From contig JBQTJM010000017.1 in assembly GCA_052387115.1 (NCBI GenBank), positions 1-63,835 of the forward strand: 63,835 bases of DNA, read 5' to 3'. The notes beneath the pieces are model-generated. The model did no database searches. It was given only the letters and a program-made list of their open reading frames with translations, and was not told the DNA's origin. Shown here piece by piece: positions 46,232 to 54,429 of the stretch. How positions within the stretch are numbered: the stretch's first letter is position 1; every line of letters starts with the position of its first letter. Source of the DNA: JACCXJ01 sp052387115 (GTDB lineage Bacteria > Pseudomonadota > Gammaproteobacteria > JACCXJ01). A program made the position numbers and the translations under genes.

Positions 46232-47968
46232 ATGAGCGCTGTCGAACCAACCTCCGCGCGTGCCTGCCCGAAGTGCGAGGCCGTCAATGCGGAGCACGAT
46301 GTCATCCACGCGGAATACCGGTGCGCGAGCTGCGGCTTCGAGCTTGCGCACCTCGACATCGCCGTCAACGGCGCGATCCGGGGGGTGTTCGGTTGGCTGC
46401 GGGCCGCCGGCGATACCATCCAGGACCGCTACCAGGTCCGATCGGTCCTCGGTAAGGGCGGCTTCGGCGCCACCTACCTCGTGGACGATCTGCGTTTGAA
46501 CGGAAAACGGCGGGCGCTCAAGGAGGTGCCGGAGATCCTCTTCGACGAGTACGAAACCGCGCTCCTGAGTCGTCTGCAGCACCCCTCGATCCCGGACATC
46601 ATCGATCGCTTCGCGGCCGGCGGCATGGTGTATCTGACCCTGGAATTCGGCGGCAGCCGCACGCTCGCGAGCGAGCGTAACCGCCAGGGCGGGCGCATCC
46701 CGTTCGCGACGCTCCTGCCGTGGATGCGCCAGCTCTGCATGGTCTTGACCTACCTGCACACCCAGAGCCCGCCCATCATCCACCGCGACTTGAAGCCCGA
46801 GAACATCCTGCTGGATGAGGATGGTCGCATCATGCTTATCGATTTCGGGATCGCCAAGGAGGCGACGCCCTCCAGCATGACGCGAACCCTGGGCCGCGCC
46901 GCGACGCATGGATTCAGCCCGCCGGAGCAGGTCATGGGCACCGGCACCGACCAGCGCTCCGACGTCTATGCCCTGGGTGCGACGTGCTATGCGCTGCTGA
47001 CCGGCGAGAGCCCGCCGGCCGCGCACGAACGCGTCGCCGGCAAAGAACTGAGACCGCCGGGGGAGTCGAGCCCCGAGATCCCGGAGGGGTTCGGCGCGGC
47101 CTTGCTCCAAGCGCTCAGCCTCAACGTCAACCACCGGCAGCAGTCCGTGGCGGAATTCAGTCGGATGATCGAGGGCTCGGAGTCGACCGCTGCCCCGCCG
47201 CGAACCCCTTCCGCTTCGGCGCGGACGACGATGGTCGGCAAGGTCCCGAGTCGCCCTACGGCCAAGCCCAAGAGCATCCGCATCCCGACCGCCGGTACCA
47301 CGGGCCCACAGTCACCGCCTACCGCCGTGCCGTCGCCGGGTGCCGCGCCGAGTCGCATGCGAATGGCCATCGGGATAGGGGCCGCGGCGATCATCGCCAT
47401 CGCCGGTGGAGGCTATTACTTCTGGAGCGGGTCCGAGCCCGAGCCCTCCGAGACGCCGCCACCGGCGCAGACCGCCATCGCTTCACCCGCACCGGCGCCG
47501 AGTAGTCCGCCCGATGCCATCCCCTCCGTCCCTGTTCCTGCACCGGCGCCGCGAGCTTCCGGGGTCGAAGCGGTGCAGCCTCAGGTAGCAGCGCCGCCGC
47601 TCGCCGGACAGGCACCGGTCGGGGGCGAATCTGCTCAATCGATCCTAAACAACTACAGCGGCGGTTCACCGGAGGCCTCGCCTACCGCCGCCGTCACACC
47701 GGCCGCGGCCGTGCAAGCGCCTGTGCGCCCAAGCCCGCCACCTGTGCCCACACCCAGCGCAAGCGGCCCGTCGGCCGGGGGGATCCTGGACGATAACCGT
47801 GGGGGGGTCACGCGAGAGCCTCAAAAAGCACCGCGTAGCATCGCCGGCGCCGGTGCCACCAGGACGCCGTCGAGGCCGCCGAAGCCCCGATCGAGCCGGC
47901 CCGCCCCGCAACCGAAGGATGAGCCGAAGTGGGAAGCGGGGGGTTACAGATCCTATCAGAGCCGCTAA
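46232..47968 (+). CDS. Zinc-ribbon Ser/Thr kinase with transmembrane segment (kinase 1)
   Basis: The 578-aa protein has an N-terminal zinc ribbon (Cys12, 15, 31 and 34), a short linker (ELAHLDIAVNGAIRGVFGWL), a Hanks-type kinase domain (about 70-325) with GKGGFGATYLV, ALKEVPE, HRDLKPENILL and DFGIAKE, a proline-rich juxtamembrane part, one membrane helix (about 375-395, GAAAIIAIAGGGYYFW) and a Pro/Ala-rich exterior with two related motifs, SILNNYSGG and GILDDNRGG. It should phosphorylate the FHA-ABC transporter 8 bases upstream. ATG 46232 gives the zinc ribbon at the end. It is a paralogue of kinase 2. Confidence 0.92.
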   Translation: MSAVEPTSARACPKCEAVNAEHDVIHAEYRCASCGFELAHLDIAVNGAIRGVFGWLRAAGDTIQDRYQVRSVLGKGGFGATYLVDDLRLNGKRRALKEVPEILFDEYETALLSRLQHPSIPDIIDRFAAGGMVYLTLEFGGSRTLASERNRQGGRIPFATLLPWMRQLCMVLTYLHTQSPPIIHRDLKPENILLDEDGRIMLIDFGIAKEATPSSMTRTLGRAATHGFSPPEQVMGTGTDQRSDVYALGATCYALLTGESPPAAHERVAGKELRPPGESSPEIPEGFGAALLQALSLNVNHRQQSVAEFSRMIEGSESTAAPPRTPSASARTTMVGKVPSRPTAKPKSIRIPTAGTTGPQSPPTAVPSPGAAPSRMRMAIGIGAAAIIAIAGGGYYFWSGSEPEPSETPPPAQTAIASPAPAPSSPPDAIPSVPVPAPAPRASGVEAVQPQVAAPPLAGQAPVGGESAQSILNNYSGGSPEASPTAAVTPAAAVQAPVRPSPPPVPTPSASGPSAGGILDDNRGGVTREPQKAPRSIAGAGATRTPSRPPKPRSSRPAPQPKDEPKWEAGGYRSYQSR

Positions 47969-48025
47969 TCACCAAGTCGCGGCTTTCGCTTTAAGACCAA
48001 CGAAACCCGAGAAAAGGAGCAACCA

Positions 48026-49252
48026 ATGGTTACTAAGAGAGTTAGCTTCCGGGCTATCCCGCCCGTTACCAGAGCAGATCGCTGCGCTTTCCACTTCGGC
48101 ACGTTGCTACTAGCTTTCGGTGCGTGCTTTGGCTCAGCGGCGCTAGCGGGAGGCGGCGTGGGCTACGCCGTACCCGGCGGATACGGTCTCAAGATCTACC
48201 GGGCCAGCTCGGAGCTGTACCCGTTCGTCCAGGTGTACTTTCGGACCTTCAACGAGCGCATGCAACCGCTCGTAAATCTAAACTTTATGAACGTCGGTGT
48301 CATGGTCAAGGGCAAGTCCTACGACCCCCGCAAGCAACAGTACGCGATCCAGTCGATACGCCAGCGGCAGGAGGCTACCCGCACCGTCTTCGTCCTCGAT
48401 GCCAGCAAGTCGATGCAGGGTGCGCCCTTCAGTGCTGCGGTCCGCGCCGCCGGGCGCTACTTCGATGCCAAGCGCCCGCAGGATGAGGTGGCCATCCTCG
48501 CCATCCGGGATACCAAGGACGGCTATGAGCTCGTGTCGCAGTTCGAACGTGACCCCGTTGCGCTTGCCCACCGGCTGCTGGACGTCAAGGCCGACGGGAT
48601 GAAGACGCGCCTTTACGACAGCATCGGCGCGGCCATGCAGATGTGCGGCATGACGGCTCAGGGCACGGCGGTCGCGCCTGGGGCTTCCAACATCGTCGTA
48701 TCCTGTTCCATCTTGGTCTTCTCCGATGGTTTCGACGAGGGCAGCGCCATCTCGCGTGAAGAATTGAATGCCCGCATCACCAGCCTGTCCATCCCCGTCC
48801 CGGTGTACTCGCTGGCCTATTCGAAGACCTATAAGGATTACTTCAAGAACCTCGAGGCGATCTCCAAGAATTCCTTCGGGGTCTACTATCTGCTCGGTGA
48901 TACCGTGGACCGCATGCAGCAGATCGTCGAGGAGGTCTTGAACATCATCCTGAGCGATTATGTGGTCACGTTCCGCTCGTATCTCCCGGTGGACGGCGAG
49001 GAGCATGGCTTCAAGCTCGGCGTGGAATACCCCTCGGGCAGTGGCAAGTACACCTATGAGAGCTCGCGTTTCGAGGCCATCGAGGTACCGCCGGCCGAGT
49101 CCCTGGCCGCGATCTCGGCACAGCTCAATCAGGCGATACCGGCCGCTCCCACCGGTCCTTATTTCGACAAGCCGGGAGAACCGGGCGATGCCGCCCCTAC
49201 CGGCTTTCCTCAAGCCCCGGTCCCAGACTCGGCGCCGCCTAAAGTCAACTGA
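48026..49252 (+). CDS. Secreted von Willebrand factor A domain protein
   Basis: The 408-aa protein has a signal peptide (about 1-41, LLLAFGACFGSAALA) and a vWA domain from about residue 115 with a full metal site, DASKSM at 125-130 and FSDGFDEGS near 235. vWA domains bind protein ligands through a metal ion. After the domain follow a beta-rich part (VTFRSYLPVDGEEHGFKLGV) and a Pro-rich C-terminus. ATG 48026 follows AAGGAGC. It lies in the kinase cluster and is a good candidate for an external receptor or a scaffold of the exported system. Confidence 0.88.
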   Translation: MVTKRVSFRAIPPVTRADRCAFHFGTLLLAFGACFGSAALAGGGVGYAVPGGYGLKIYRASSELYPFVQVYFRTFNERMQPLVNLNFMNVGVMVKGKSYDPRKQQYAIQSIRQRQEATRTVFVLDASKSMQGAPFSAAVRAAGRYFDAKRPQDEVAILAIRDTKDGYELVSQFERDPVALAHRLLDVKADGMKTRLYDSIGAAMQMCGMTAQGTAVAPGASNIVVSCSILVFSDGFDEGSAISREELNARITSLSIPVPVYSLAYSKTYKDYFKNLEAISKNSFGVYYLLGDTVDRMQQIVEEVLNIILSDYVVTFRSYLPVDGEEHGFKLGVEYPSGSGKYTYESSRFEAIEVPPAESLAAISAQLNQAIPAAPTGPYFDKPGEPGDAAPTGFPQAPVPDSAPPKVN

Positions 49253-49298
49253 TACCGGTCACGATAGGGTGCACACCCAAACTGTATTGGAGGTTGAT

Positions 49299-49916
49299 AT
49301 GTCATTAACTGCTACATCGAAAGTCACCGCCCTGGCGCTGTGCTGCGGGGTGCTGTCCGGCTGCGCCACGACGGACGGCAACCAGCAACTCCTCGGCGCT
49401 GGGATCGGCACGGCCCTCGGCTGCGGGATCGGATATGCGATCGGGGGGGACGTTGGCTGCGCGGTCGGAGGCGCGCTGGGTGCCGCGGCCGGCTGGGGAG
49501 TCGTGGCACAGTATCAGGCGACGCAAGTGCGCTCGGCGGCTCAAGACCAGCAACTGTATGGCGTGACGGAGCCAGTAACCACTACCCAAGTGCAGATCCG
49601 CAAGGCGACTGCAGATCCGGCAAGCATAAAACGCGGGGGCACAGTACAGGTCACAACGGATTACTCGCTGATGCTGCCTCGCTCGATGAAAGCCCAAGGC
49701 ACGGATGTACAGGAGAGCTGGGTGCTGAAGAAAGACGGGAAAGTCCTTTTGAATGTGGCGCCCAAGAATAATCACCACCCCGAAGGGGGTTGGAATGGGG
49801 TACAAGACTTCCCTGTTCCCGGTAATGCCGAGCCTGGTACCTATGTCGTTGAAAGTAAGGTGCAAGTTGGGACTAGCTACGACACGGTCGAATCGGCCTT
49901 CGTTGTTGAATCATAG
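49299..49916 (+). CDS. Glycine-zipper lipoprotein with the cluster's shared C-terminal domain
   Basis: The 205-aa protein has a lipobox (LSGC, Cys22) and a glycine zipper at 32-67 (GAGIGTALGCGIGYAIGG), a membrane-inserting motif. Residues 98-205 form a beta-rich domain (QIRKATADPASIKRGGTVQV; DYSLMLP; DVQESWVLKKDGKVL; NAEPGTYVVESKVQVGTSYD) that is clearly homologous to the C-terminus of the TPR protein at 50970. ATG 49299 is supported by GGAGG at 49289-49293. It is probably anchored in the outer membrane and could contact other cluster proteins through the shared domain. Confidence 0.85.
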   Translation: MSLTATSKVTALALCCGVLSGCATTDGNQQLLGAGIGTALGCGIGYAIGGDVGCAVGGALGAAAGWGVVAQYQATQVRSAAQDQQLYGVTEPVTTTQVQIRKATADPASIKRGGTVQVTTDYSLMLPRSMKAQGTDVQESWVLKKDGKVLLNVAPKNNHHPEGGWNGVQDFPVPGNAEPGTYVVESKVQVGTSYDTVESAFVVES

Positions 49917-49928
49917 GCCAGCAGGAAC

Positions 49929-49972
49929 GGCTACGGGGATTCCTGATTGCGGCTACGGGGATTCCTGATTGC
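49929..49972 (+). repeat. 22-bp exact tandem duplication across the protease gene start
   Basis: GGCTACGGGGATTCCTGATTGC occurs twice in direct succession (second copy 49951-49972; see the M48 gene). The TTG start codon of the protease at 49947 lies across the junction and would not be in frame with the gene in a one-copy state. Confidence 0.9.
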
Positions 49973-50696
49973 GGCCTCCTTGTGGCTCGCGGTCTCGGCA
50001 ATTGCCGAGACCGCGGGTTTTTGCGAGGGCGAGCGCGAACGGGCCCGGACGAACGCGGAGCGCATCGAGCGGGAATGGCCGCTTAGAGGGAGCGGCGAGG
50101 GGATCTCGCGTTATACGCAGTCGCTCGTGGAGCGTCTTGCATCGCAGCCCCGGCGTCACCATATCGCGTGGCGAGTCGCCGTGGTCAGAAATCGCGCCCC
50201 CAATGCCTTCGCAGCGGGTGGGGGCTATCTCTATCTTACAGACGGTGCGTTGGCATTCTCCCAGACCGAGTCGGAGCTGGCCGCCATCCTGGCCCACGAG
50301 ATGGGACATCAGATCTCCGGCCATTTCTGCCCGCGAGAGAGGCCGGGTTTTTTCCGTTGGCTGTTCGGGCGCTCGGACGATACCGCGGAGACGTCTAGGC
50401 ACGACGTGCGTGAGAAAGACCTGGGCTCGGTGTCGGTGGTCATCGATCCGGTGAAGGAACAGGAGGCGGACCGGCAGGCCGTAACGATCTTGCGGGAGGC
50501 CGGCTATGACCCGCACGCCATGCTCGATGTCGCGAAGCGCCTCCCGTCCGGCGGCCGCCCTTCTCACCTTCAGGACCCGCGCCGCATTCGATCCCTGGAG
50601 GCATCGCTGGCTGCAATGCCGTCGATCCAGACCGCCGACTCGGAGCCTTTCCAGGAGGCAAAACGGGAGCTCGAGGCCGATCTGAAAAGTTGGTGA
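49947..50696 (+). CDS. M48-family zinc metalloprotease, exported
   Basis: The 249-aa protein has a signal peptide (FLIAASLWLAVSAIA), the metal-binding HEMGH at 117-121 in ILAHEMGHQISGHF, and the third ligand in EQEADRQAV near residue 175. It is the BepA/LoiP type of periplasmic quality-control protease. No ATG exists; TTG 49947 is the only start that gives the signal peptide, and it is formed by the 22-bp duplication. It sits between the two shared-domain genes. A decayed copy of its 3' end lies at 53067-53117, in the equivalent place after the next shared-domain gene. Confidence 0.85.
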   Translation: MRLRGFLIAASLWLAVSAIAETAGFCEGERERARTNAERIEREWPLRGSGEGISRYTQSLVERLASQPRRHHIAWRVAVVRNRAPNAFAAGGGYLYLTDGALAFSQTESELAAILAHEMGHQISGHFCPRERPGFFRWLFGRSDDTAETSRHDVREKDLGSVSVVIDPVKEQEADRQAVTILREAGYDPHAMLDVAKRLPSGGRPSHLQDPRRIRSLEASLAAMPSIQTADSEPFQEAKRELEADLKSW

Positions 50697-50862
50697 GGGC
50701 GCGCAATCGGGCCTATGATGCGGCAAATTGCTCGACGATCGCAGGGATCATCGAGTTAGCTGCCGGGTTAGGCATTGCAGATTCTATACGACGGTTTTTG
50801 CTTTGTTCCAGTTTGGTCTTACGCGAATCGTTCTAAACTATTCTAGATAGGAGTCGATAATT

Positions 50863-50937
50863 ATGGATTTAAGGGAGGTCCACGCTCTATTTTCTAGCAA
50901 TGCTGGCCCGCGCATCCGACCGGTGGGACATCCGTAA
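50863..50937 (+). CDS. Possible 24-aa leader peptide
   Basis: A short frame (MDLREVHALFSSNAGPRIRP and four more residues) has AGGAG at 50849-50853, well spaced before ATG 50863. It lies in a 273-base gap of lower GC that otherwise has no gene, 32 bases before the next gene. It could be a leader or a small protein, or chance. Confidence 0.35.
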   Translation: MDLREVHALFSSNAGPRIRPVGHP

Positions 50938-50969
50938 CGCTTGCAGGAACGATAAAGGAGGTAAACGTC

Positions 50970-53045
50970 ATGGCGCCAGTCATGCAGCATCTAATATCAT
51001 CGCTTCGTGTCGCACGGAACGTCGGCAAATACCTGGCTGGGGTGCTGTTTATCTATGTCGCCGGCTTCGCGCTATACGCTTGGTTCCAGTTCGACCTGGC
51101 GAAGTCGAAACTTCTCACGTACGGTGTCTCGTCGGCCACCGCTTCAATGGTCGCGACGGCGGTACTACTAGTAGCGGTCGCTCTTCCCGCGCTGGCGATC
51201 CCTCGTATCGTTATGAGACGTGGGAGGTTTATGGACTATCTGGCGGTATTTACTCTACCCCTCATTTCGTGGGGCGCGGGACAAATCCCAGCCAACTTCG
51301 ATGCGCGAACAGGGCAGGCCCTCCATTACTGCGCAGAAAGGCCCGATCGAACCCTGTACTGTCTCGATCACCCCGGGAGGGATCCTATGACGCAGCGGGA
51401 GCTTGTTCCTATAAATCAAAACATGGCTGAGACAGTGTATCGCAGGGAGCATGGAGTGATTCCGCAACCGATTACCCGTCCTCTGGCAGAGATAGTGTTC
51501 TTTGATCCAGTCTCCGGGCAGCCGAAGATTTGGGTGCAAAAGAACAAAGGCGATTGTTATGACCTATTCGATAACCCCGGGTCTCACCAACAAACCGGCG
51601 AGCGACTCATCCCCGTATCAAGAGATATCGTGCAGGTATTGAATCAATGCTACGCGGCAAATACACCACAAAAGTATTGCGCCACTCGCCCAGATGGAGA
51701 GCTGTTCTGTCAGGACGGGCCAGGTATCGACCCGATTACTCAGCAACGCCTTATACCGATGACGGAAAACCTCGCTGACGTCGAATATCGAAAGTCGCGG
51801 GGGCTGGTCCCACATAGAATCACGACTGCAGTCGCCAAGATAGAGTTCTTCGATTCGCTAACTGGCAAACCTCGGGTATGGTTCCTTCAGAACGAAAGTG
51901 GGTGTTACGAGATGTTCGATCACCCCGGTGTGCATCCACAGACGGGAGAGCAATTGAAGCCAGTTACAAAAGAGGTCGTTCGGGCGATCGTAGGGTGCTC
52001 CGCAGTCGTAGACAAGAAACCTTTAGGGTCCGAAATGCCGGGCACAGGAGGCGGATCGTATACGCTAGCTCCTACCTCAACCGCAGTTCGCCAACAGATA
52101 GGGACGACGAATCAGAATTCAGATATTCCTAGTATAAATGGGCTTGAATCGAAAGCAGAAGCGAATGATGGCGCATCGTACGTACGACAGATGATTTCTT
52201 ATGCGGCTGCCGGTGATCAACGAAGGGTCCAGGAAATAAGAGGGCTATTAGAACGGACACGGAAGGTACCACGAGGGAATCGACGGGGAGCACGGCAATT
52301 GAATGACGAAGGATTGGAAATGTTTCGAGTAGGTAACTATACCGAAGCGCTTCAATCGTTCCGGTTGGGGCACGAAACCGATCCGGGAGATATAGAGATA
52401 CACAACAACATGGGTTACGCACTGCTGATGGTCGCGGACCTTGCAGGAGCGGAAGCGGTGCTCATTGAGGTGCTGATGCTTGCTCCGGGGCGAGCCGCTG
52501 CCTGGGGCAATCTGGGACACGTGTATGCGAGGCAAGGCAAGCTACAGGAAGCCATAGCGTCATTTAGTAATGTATTGAGGTTCTCTTCGAACCCTGGGAA
52601 AGCATTGGCATTCTTTGCTAATGCGGCGGAAAGCGATCCGGACGCCAACGTCCGGGAGGCGGCTCGACGAGTGCGTGAGATGTCAAACAGCATTAGTGAA
52701 CCGTCGAAGGCACCGTATTTGCTGATCCGAAGAGCGACTGCTACGCCAAGCGCTGTCAAACCGGGTGACACCGTGCAGATCGATACGGACTATTCGCTGA
52801 TGATGGCGCCGGGAACGACGGCGCAGGGAGCGGACGTGCAGGAGAGCTTCACCCTGAAGAAGGACGGTAAGGTGCTCACCAACTCGGCGCCGAAGACGTT
52901 TCATCGTGCCTCCGGAGGATGGGTTGCGACTAAGAGGCTCCCCATCCCGCAGAATGCCGAACCCGGTACGTATATCATCGAAACCAAAGTCCAGGTCGGT
53001 TCCAGTTACGATACCGATGAGATCGTCTTCATCGTCGGCTCATAG
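50970..53045 (+). CDS. Membrane TPR protein with duplicated Cys-module and shared C-terminal domain
   Basis: The 691-aa protein has two N-terminal membrane helices (about 15-37 and 50-75), then two tandem copies of a module of about 105 residues (119-226 and 235-341): YCAxRPDxxLxCxD, FFD...G.P..W and DxPG.H..TGE.L.PV recur in each. A TPR part follows (about 445-560, DEGLEMFRVGNYTEALQSF; NNMGYALLMVADLAGAEAVL), and then the shared beta domain (585-691) also found in the lipoprotein. ATG 50970 has a perfect AAAGGAGGT (50954-50962). Base composition is AT-richer than its neighbours, suggesting a different history. Topology puts the modules outside the cytoplasm. Confidence 0.85.
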   Translation: MAPVMQHLISSLRVARNVGKYLAGVLFIYVAGFALYAWFQFDLAKSKLLTYGVSSATASMVATAVLLVAVALPALAIPRIVMRRGRFMDYLAVFTLPLISWGAGQIPANFDARTGQALHYCAERPDRTLYCLDHPGRDPMTQRELVPINQNMAETVYRREHGVIPQPITRPLAEIVFFDPVSGQPKIWVQKNKGDCYDLFDNPGSHQQTGERLIPVSRDIVQVLNQCYAANTPQKYCATRPDGELFCQDGPGIDPITQQRLIPMTENLADVEYRKSRGLVPHRITTAVAKIEFFDSLTGKPRVWFLQNESGCYEMFDHPGVHPQTGEQLKPVTKEVVRAIVGCSAVVDKKPLGSEMPGTGGGSYTLAPTSTAVRQQIGTTNQNSDIPSINGLESKAEANDGASYVRQMISYAAAGDQRRVQEIRGLLERTRKVPRGNRRGARQLNDEGLEMFRVGNYTEALQSFRLGHETDPGDIEIHNNMGYALLMVADLAGAEAVLIEVLMLAPGRAAAWGNLGHVYARQGKLQEAIASFSNVLRFSSNPGKALAFFANAAESDPDANVREAARRVREMSNSISEPSKAPYLLIRRATATPSAVKPGDTVQIDTDYSLMMAPGTTAQGADVQESFTLKKDGKVLTNSAPKTFHRASGGWVATKRLPIPQNAEPGTYIIETKVQVGSSYDTDEIVFIVGS

Positions 53046-53066
53046 GCCGTCACGGTAAGTAGCCGC

Positions 53067-53117
53067 CAGGTGCATCCGGCGAAGCGGGATCTGGCAGCCG
53101 AGCTCGGTGGGTGGTGA
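53067..53117 (+). pseudogene. Relic of a second M48 protease gene (3' end)
   Basis: The frame reads QVHPAKRDLAAELGGW and stop. It matches the end of the intact protease (FQEAKRELEADLKSW and stop), and the DNA after both stops is also alike (GTGAGAGGGTGCCGGATCGC against GTGAGGGCGCGCAATCGG). The rest of this second copy is lost. It sits just after a shared-domain gene, exactly where the intact protease sits after the lipoprotein, so the shared-domain/protease pair was duplicated as a unit. Confidence 0.7.
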
Positions 53118-53186
53118 GAGGGTGCCGGATCGCGGCGGGCCTACCATGACGTATCGGCCTTTTTTCTGATCGCCGTCGGCGCGCTC

Positions 53187-53462
53187 TTGGCGTATACCAA
53201 CCCCACTCTCGACAGCTACCAGCAATACCTCCGGCAATCCATCCTGAAAGGATCTAAGCAGCAGGAGAACCCGGTCGAACAGGCCCTCGGGGCCGTCCTG
53301 AGCGGCGTCGCGAGCGGCGTCATCGCCAGCCAGACCGTACGCACCGACTACGTGTTCTGGAGCACCTACGAGACCCCGCTTACCGACAGCGAGCGCTTGC
53401 GCGCGGTTGGGGTGCTCAAGAACTTCTTCATGATCGAGAACCCCGCCGTCAGGGGCGAGTGA
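53187..53462 (+). CDS. DUF4359-like protein, copy 1, N-terminally reduced
   Basis: The frame reads LIAVGALLAYTNPTLDSYQQ, then DYVFWSTYETPLTDSERLRA to IENPAVRGE. It is about 80 percent alike to the last 95 residues of copy 2 (54022-54429). The N-terminal part with the start is not preserved: in-frame stops lie upstream at 53115, and the available starts are TTG 53187 or an unusual CTG at 53166 that keeps the membrane helix. It may be a pseudogene or use a non-standard start. Function of DUF4359 proteins is unknown; here a membrane segment precedes a short globular tail. Confidence 0.55.
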   Translation: MAYTNPTLDSYQQYLRQSILKGSKQQENPVEQALGAVLSGVASGVIASQTVRTDYVFWSTYETPLTDSERLRAVGVLKNFFMIENPAVRGE

Positions 53463-54021
53463 CAGGCCTCTCCGGCAGATGACCGGGCCGGCCTCTTGCG
53501 ATCCCGCTGTTCCGGTATTGGGCTAAAGTGCCGGGGCGGGGCGTCCCACTCATGTGGTATAAACGCGGGCATACGGGGCTTTTCTGCTTATGCTCACGGG
53601 TTTCAGAGACTGTCTCGCGGAGGGCCCGCGCATCCGCGTAGGGCCGCGATGACCACGACAGTATCTACTTCGGGTTTTCTCGCGCCGCCCGCAATCCATC
53701 GACGATGCGATCCAGTGCTCCCTGGCCAAAACGCCGGCCGAGCGCTTCCAGAGCGCCACTGAGTTTATCCGCGCACTGGCGCCTTCGCTGCGCGGCCATG
53801 CGAGCGAATCTCGTGCAGGTGACCGCCGTAGCACAGCGCGCGTTGCACATGACAGTTTGGATAGTCCTCTAGGCGCGGAGCTGCTCCCAACCTTCGTTCC
53901 CGTGGGCGAGCAGGCAGCGATCGCTCCATCAGGTATCGCCGCGCTCCCCGACGCAGGAGAACAGGAACCGCATTCCCCAAAGCGGGGCGTAAAACCTCGG
54001 CCCATGGAGGCGAAGCGACCA
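53463..54021 (+). other. 560-bp gap holding a kinase relic
   Basis: There is no intact gene. It holds the kinase C-lobe fragment listed separately and, past it, in-frame sequence running on into the second DUF4359 gene (PLGAELLPTFVPVGEQAAIA), probably the old Pro/Ala-rich juxtamembrane tail of that kinase. The first 180 bases show nothing recognisable. Confidence 0.5.
53692..53799 (+). pseudogene. C-lobe relic of a third Ser/Thr kinase
   Basis: The frame reads SIDDAIQCSLAKTPAERFQS, ATEFIRAL. This is the last helix region of Hanks-type kinases (..IDDAI..CLAKDPAERFQSA.EF..AL). The upstream kinase core is gone. The frame stays open for 75 more codons and enters the second DUF4359-like gene, so the kinase tail and that gene are now one open frame. 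It is more like the family average than like kinase 1 or 2, so it was a separate kinase. Confidence 0.6.
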
Positions 54022-54429
54022 ATGCCTATGGCGAATATCGACAAGCCAGGGATTGCAGAATGGCTACGCGCACTCGGCGGGCTGGATCGAGACCGGCTCC
54101 CCGTGAAATCGATAGTATCGACCCTCGTCGCGGTTGCGGTCGGCGCGCTTTTAGCCTTTACCAACCCGACCCTGGACAGTTATCAGCAATACCTCCGGCT
54201 ATCCCTCCTCAAAGAAACCAAGGGGCTAGAGAACCCGCTCGAACAGGTCCTGGGCAGCGTCCTCGGCGGCGTTGCCAGCGGGCTCATCGCCGGTCATACG
54301 GTGCGCGAGGATTATGTATTTTGGAGCACCTACGAGACCCGGTTCACCGACATGGAGCGCCTCCGGGCGATCGGCGTCCTCAAGAACTTTATCGTCATCG
54401 AAAATCCCGCCACGCCAAGCGGCGAGTGA
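54022..54429 (+). CDS. DUF4359-like membrane protein, copy 2
   Basis: The 135-aa protein has an N-terminal soluble stretch (MPMANIDKPGIAEWLRALGG), one membrane helix (about 35-53, VSTLVAVAVGALLAF) and a conserved tail with TNPTLDSYQQYL, GVASGLIAGHTVREDYVFWS and GVLKNFIVIENP. The pattern TNP..D.Y..YL resembles the DUF4359 family; the role is unknown. ATG 54022 is chosen because of GGAGG at 54006-54010; the open frame extends 5' to a kinase relic. A shorter close paralogue lies at 53187. Confidence 0.7.
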   Translation: MPMANIDKPGIAEWLRALGGLDRDRLPVKSIVSTLVAVAVGALLAFTNPTLDSYQQYLRLSLLKETKGLENPLEQVLGSVLGGVASGLIAGHTVREDYVFWSTYETRFTDMERLRAIGVLKNFIVIENPATPSGE

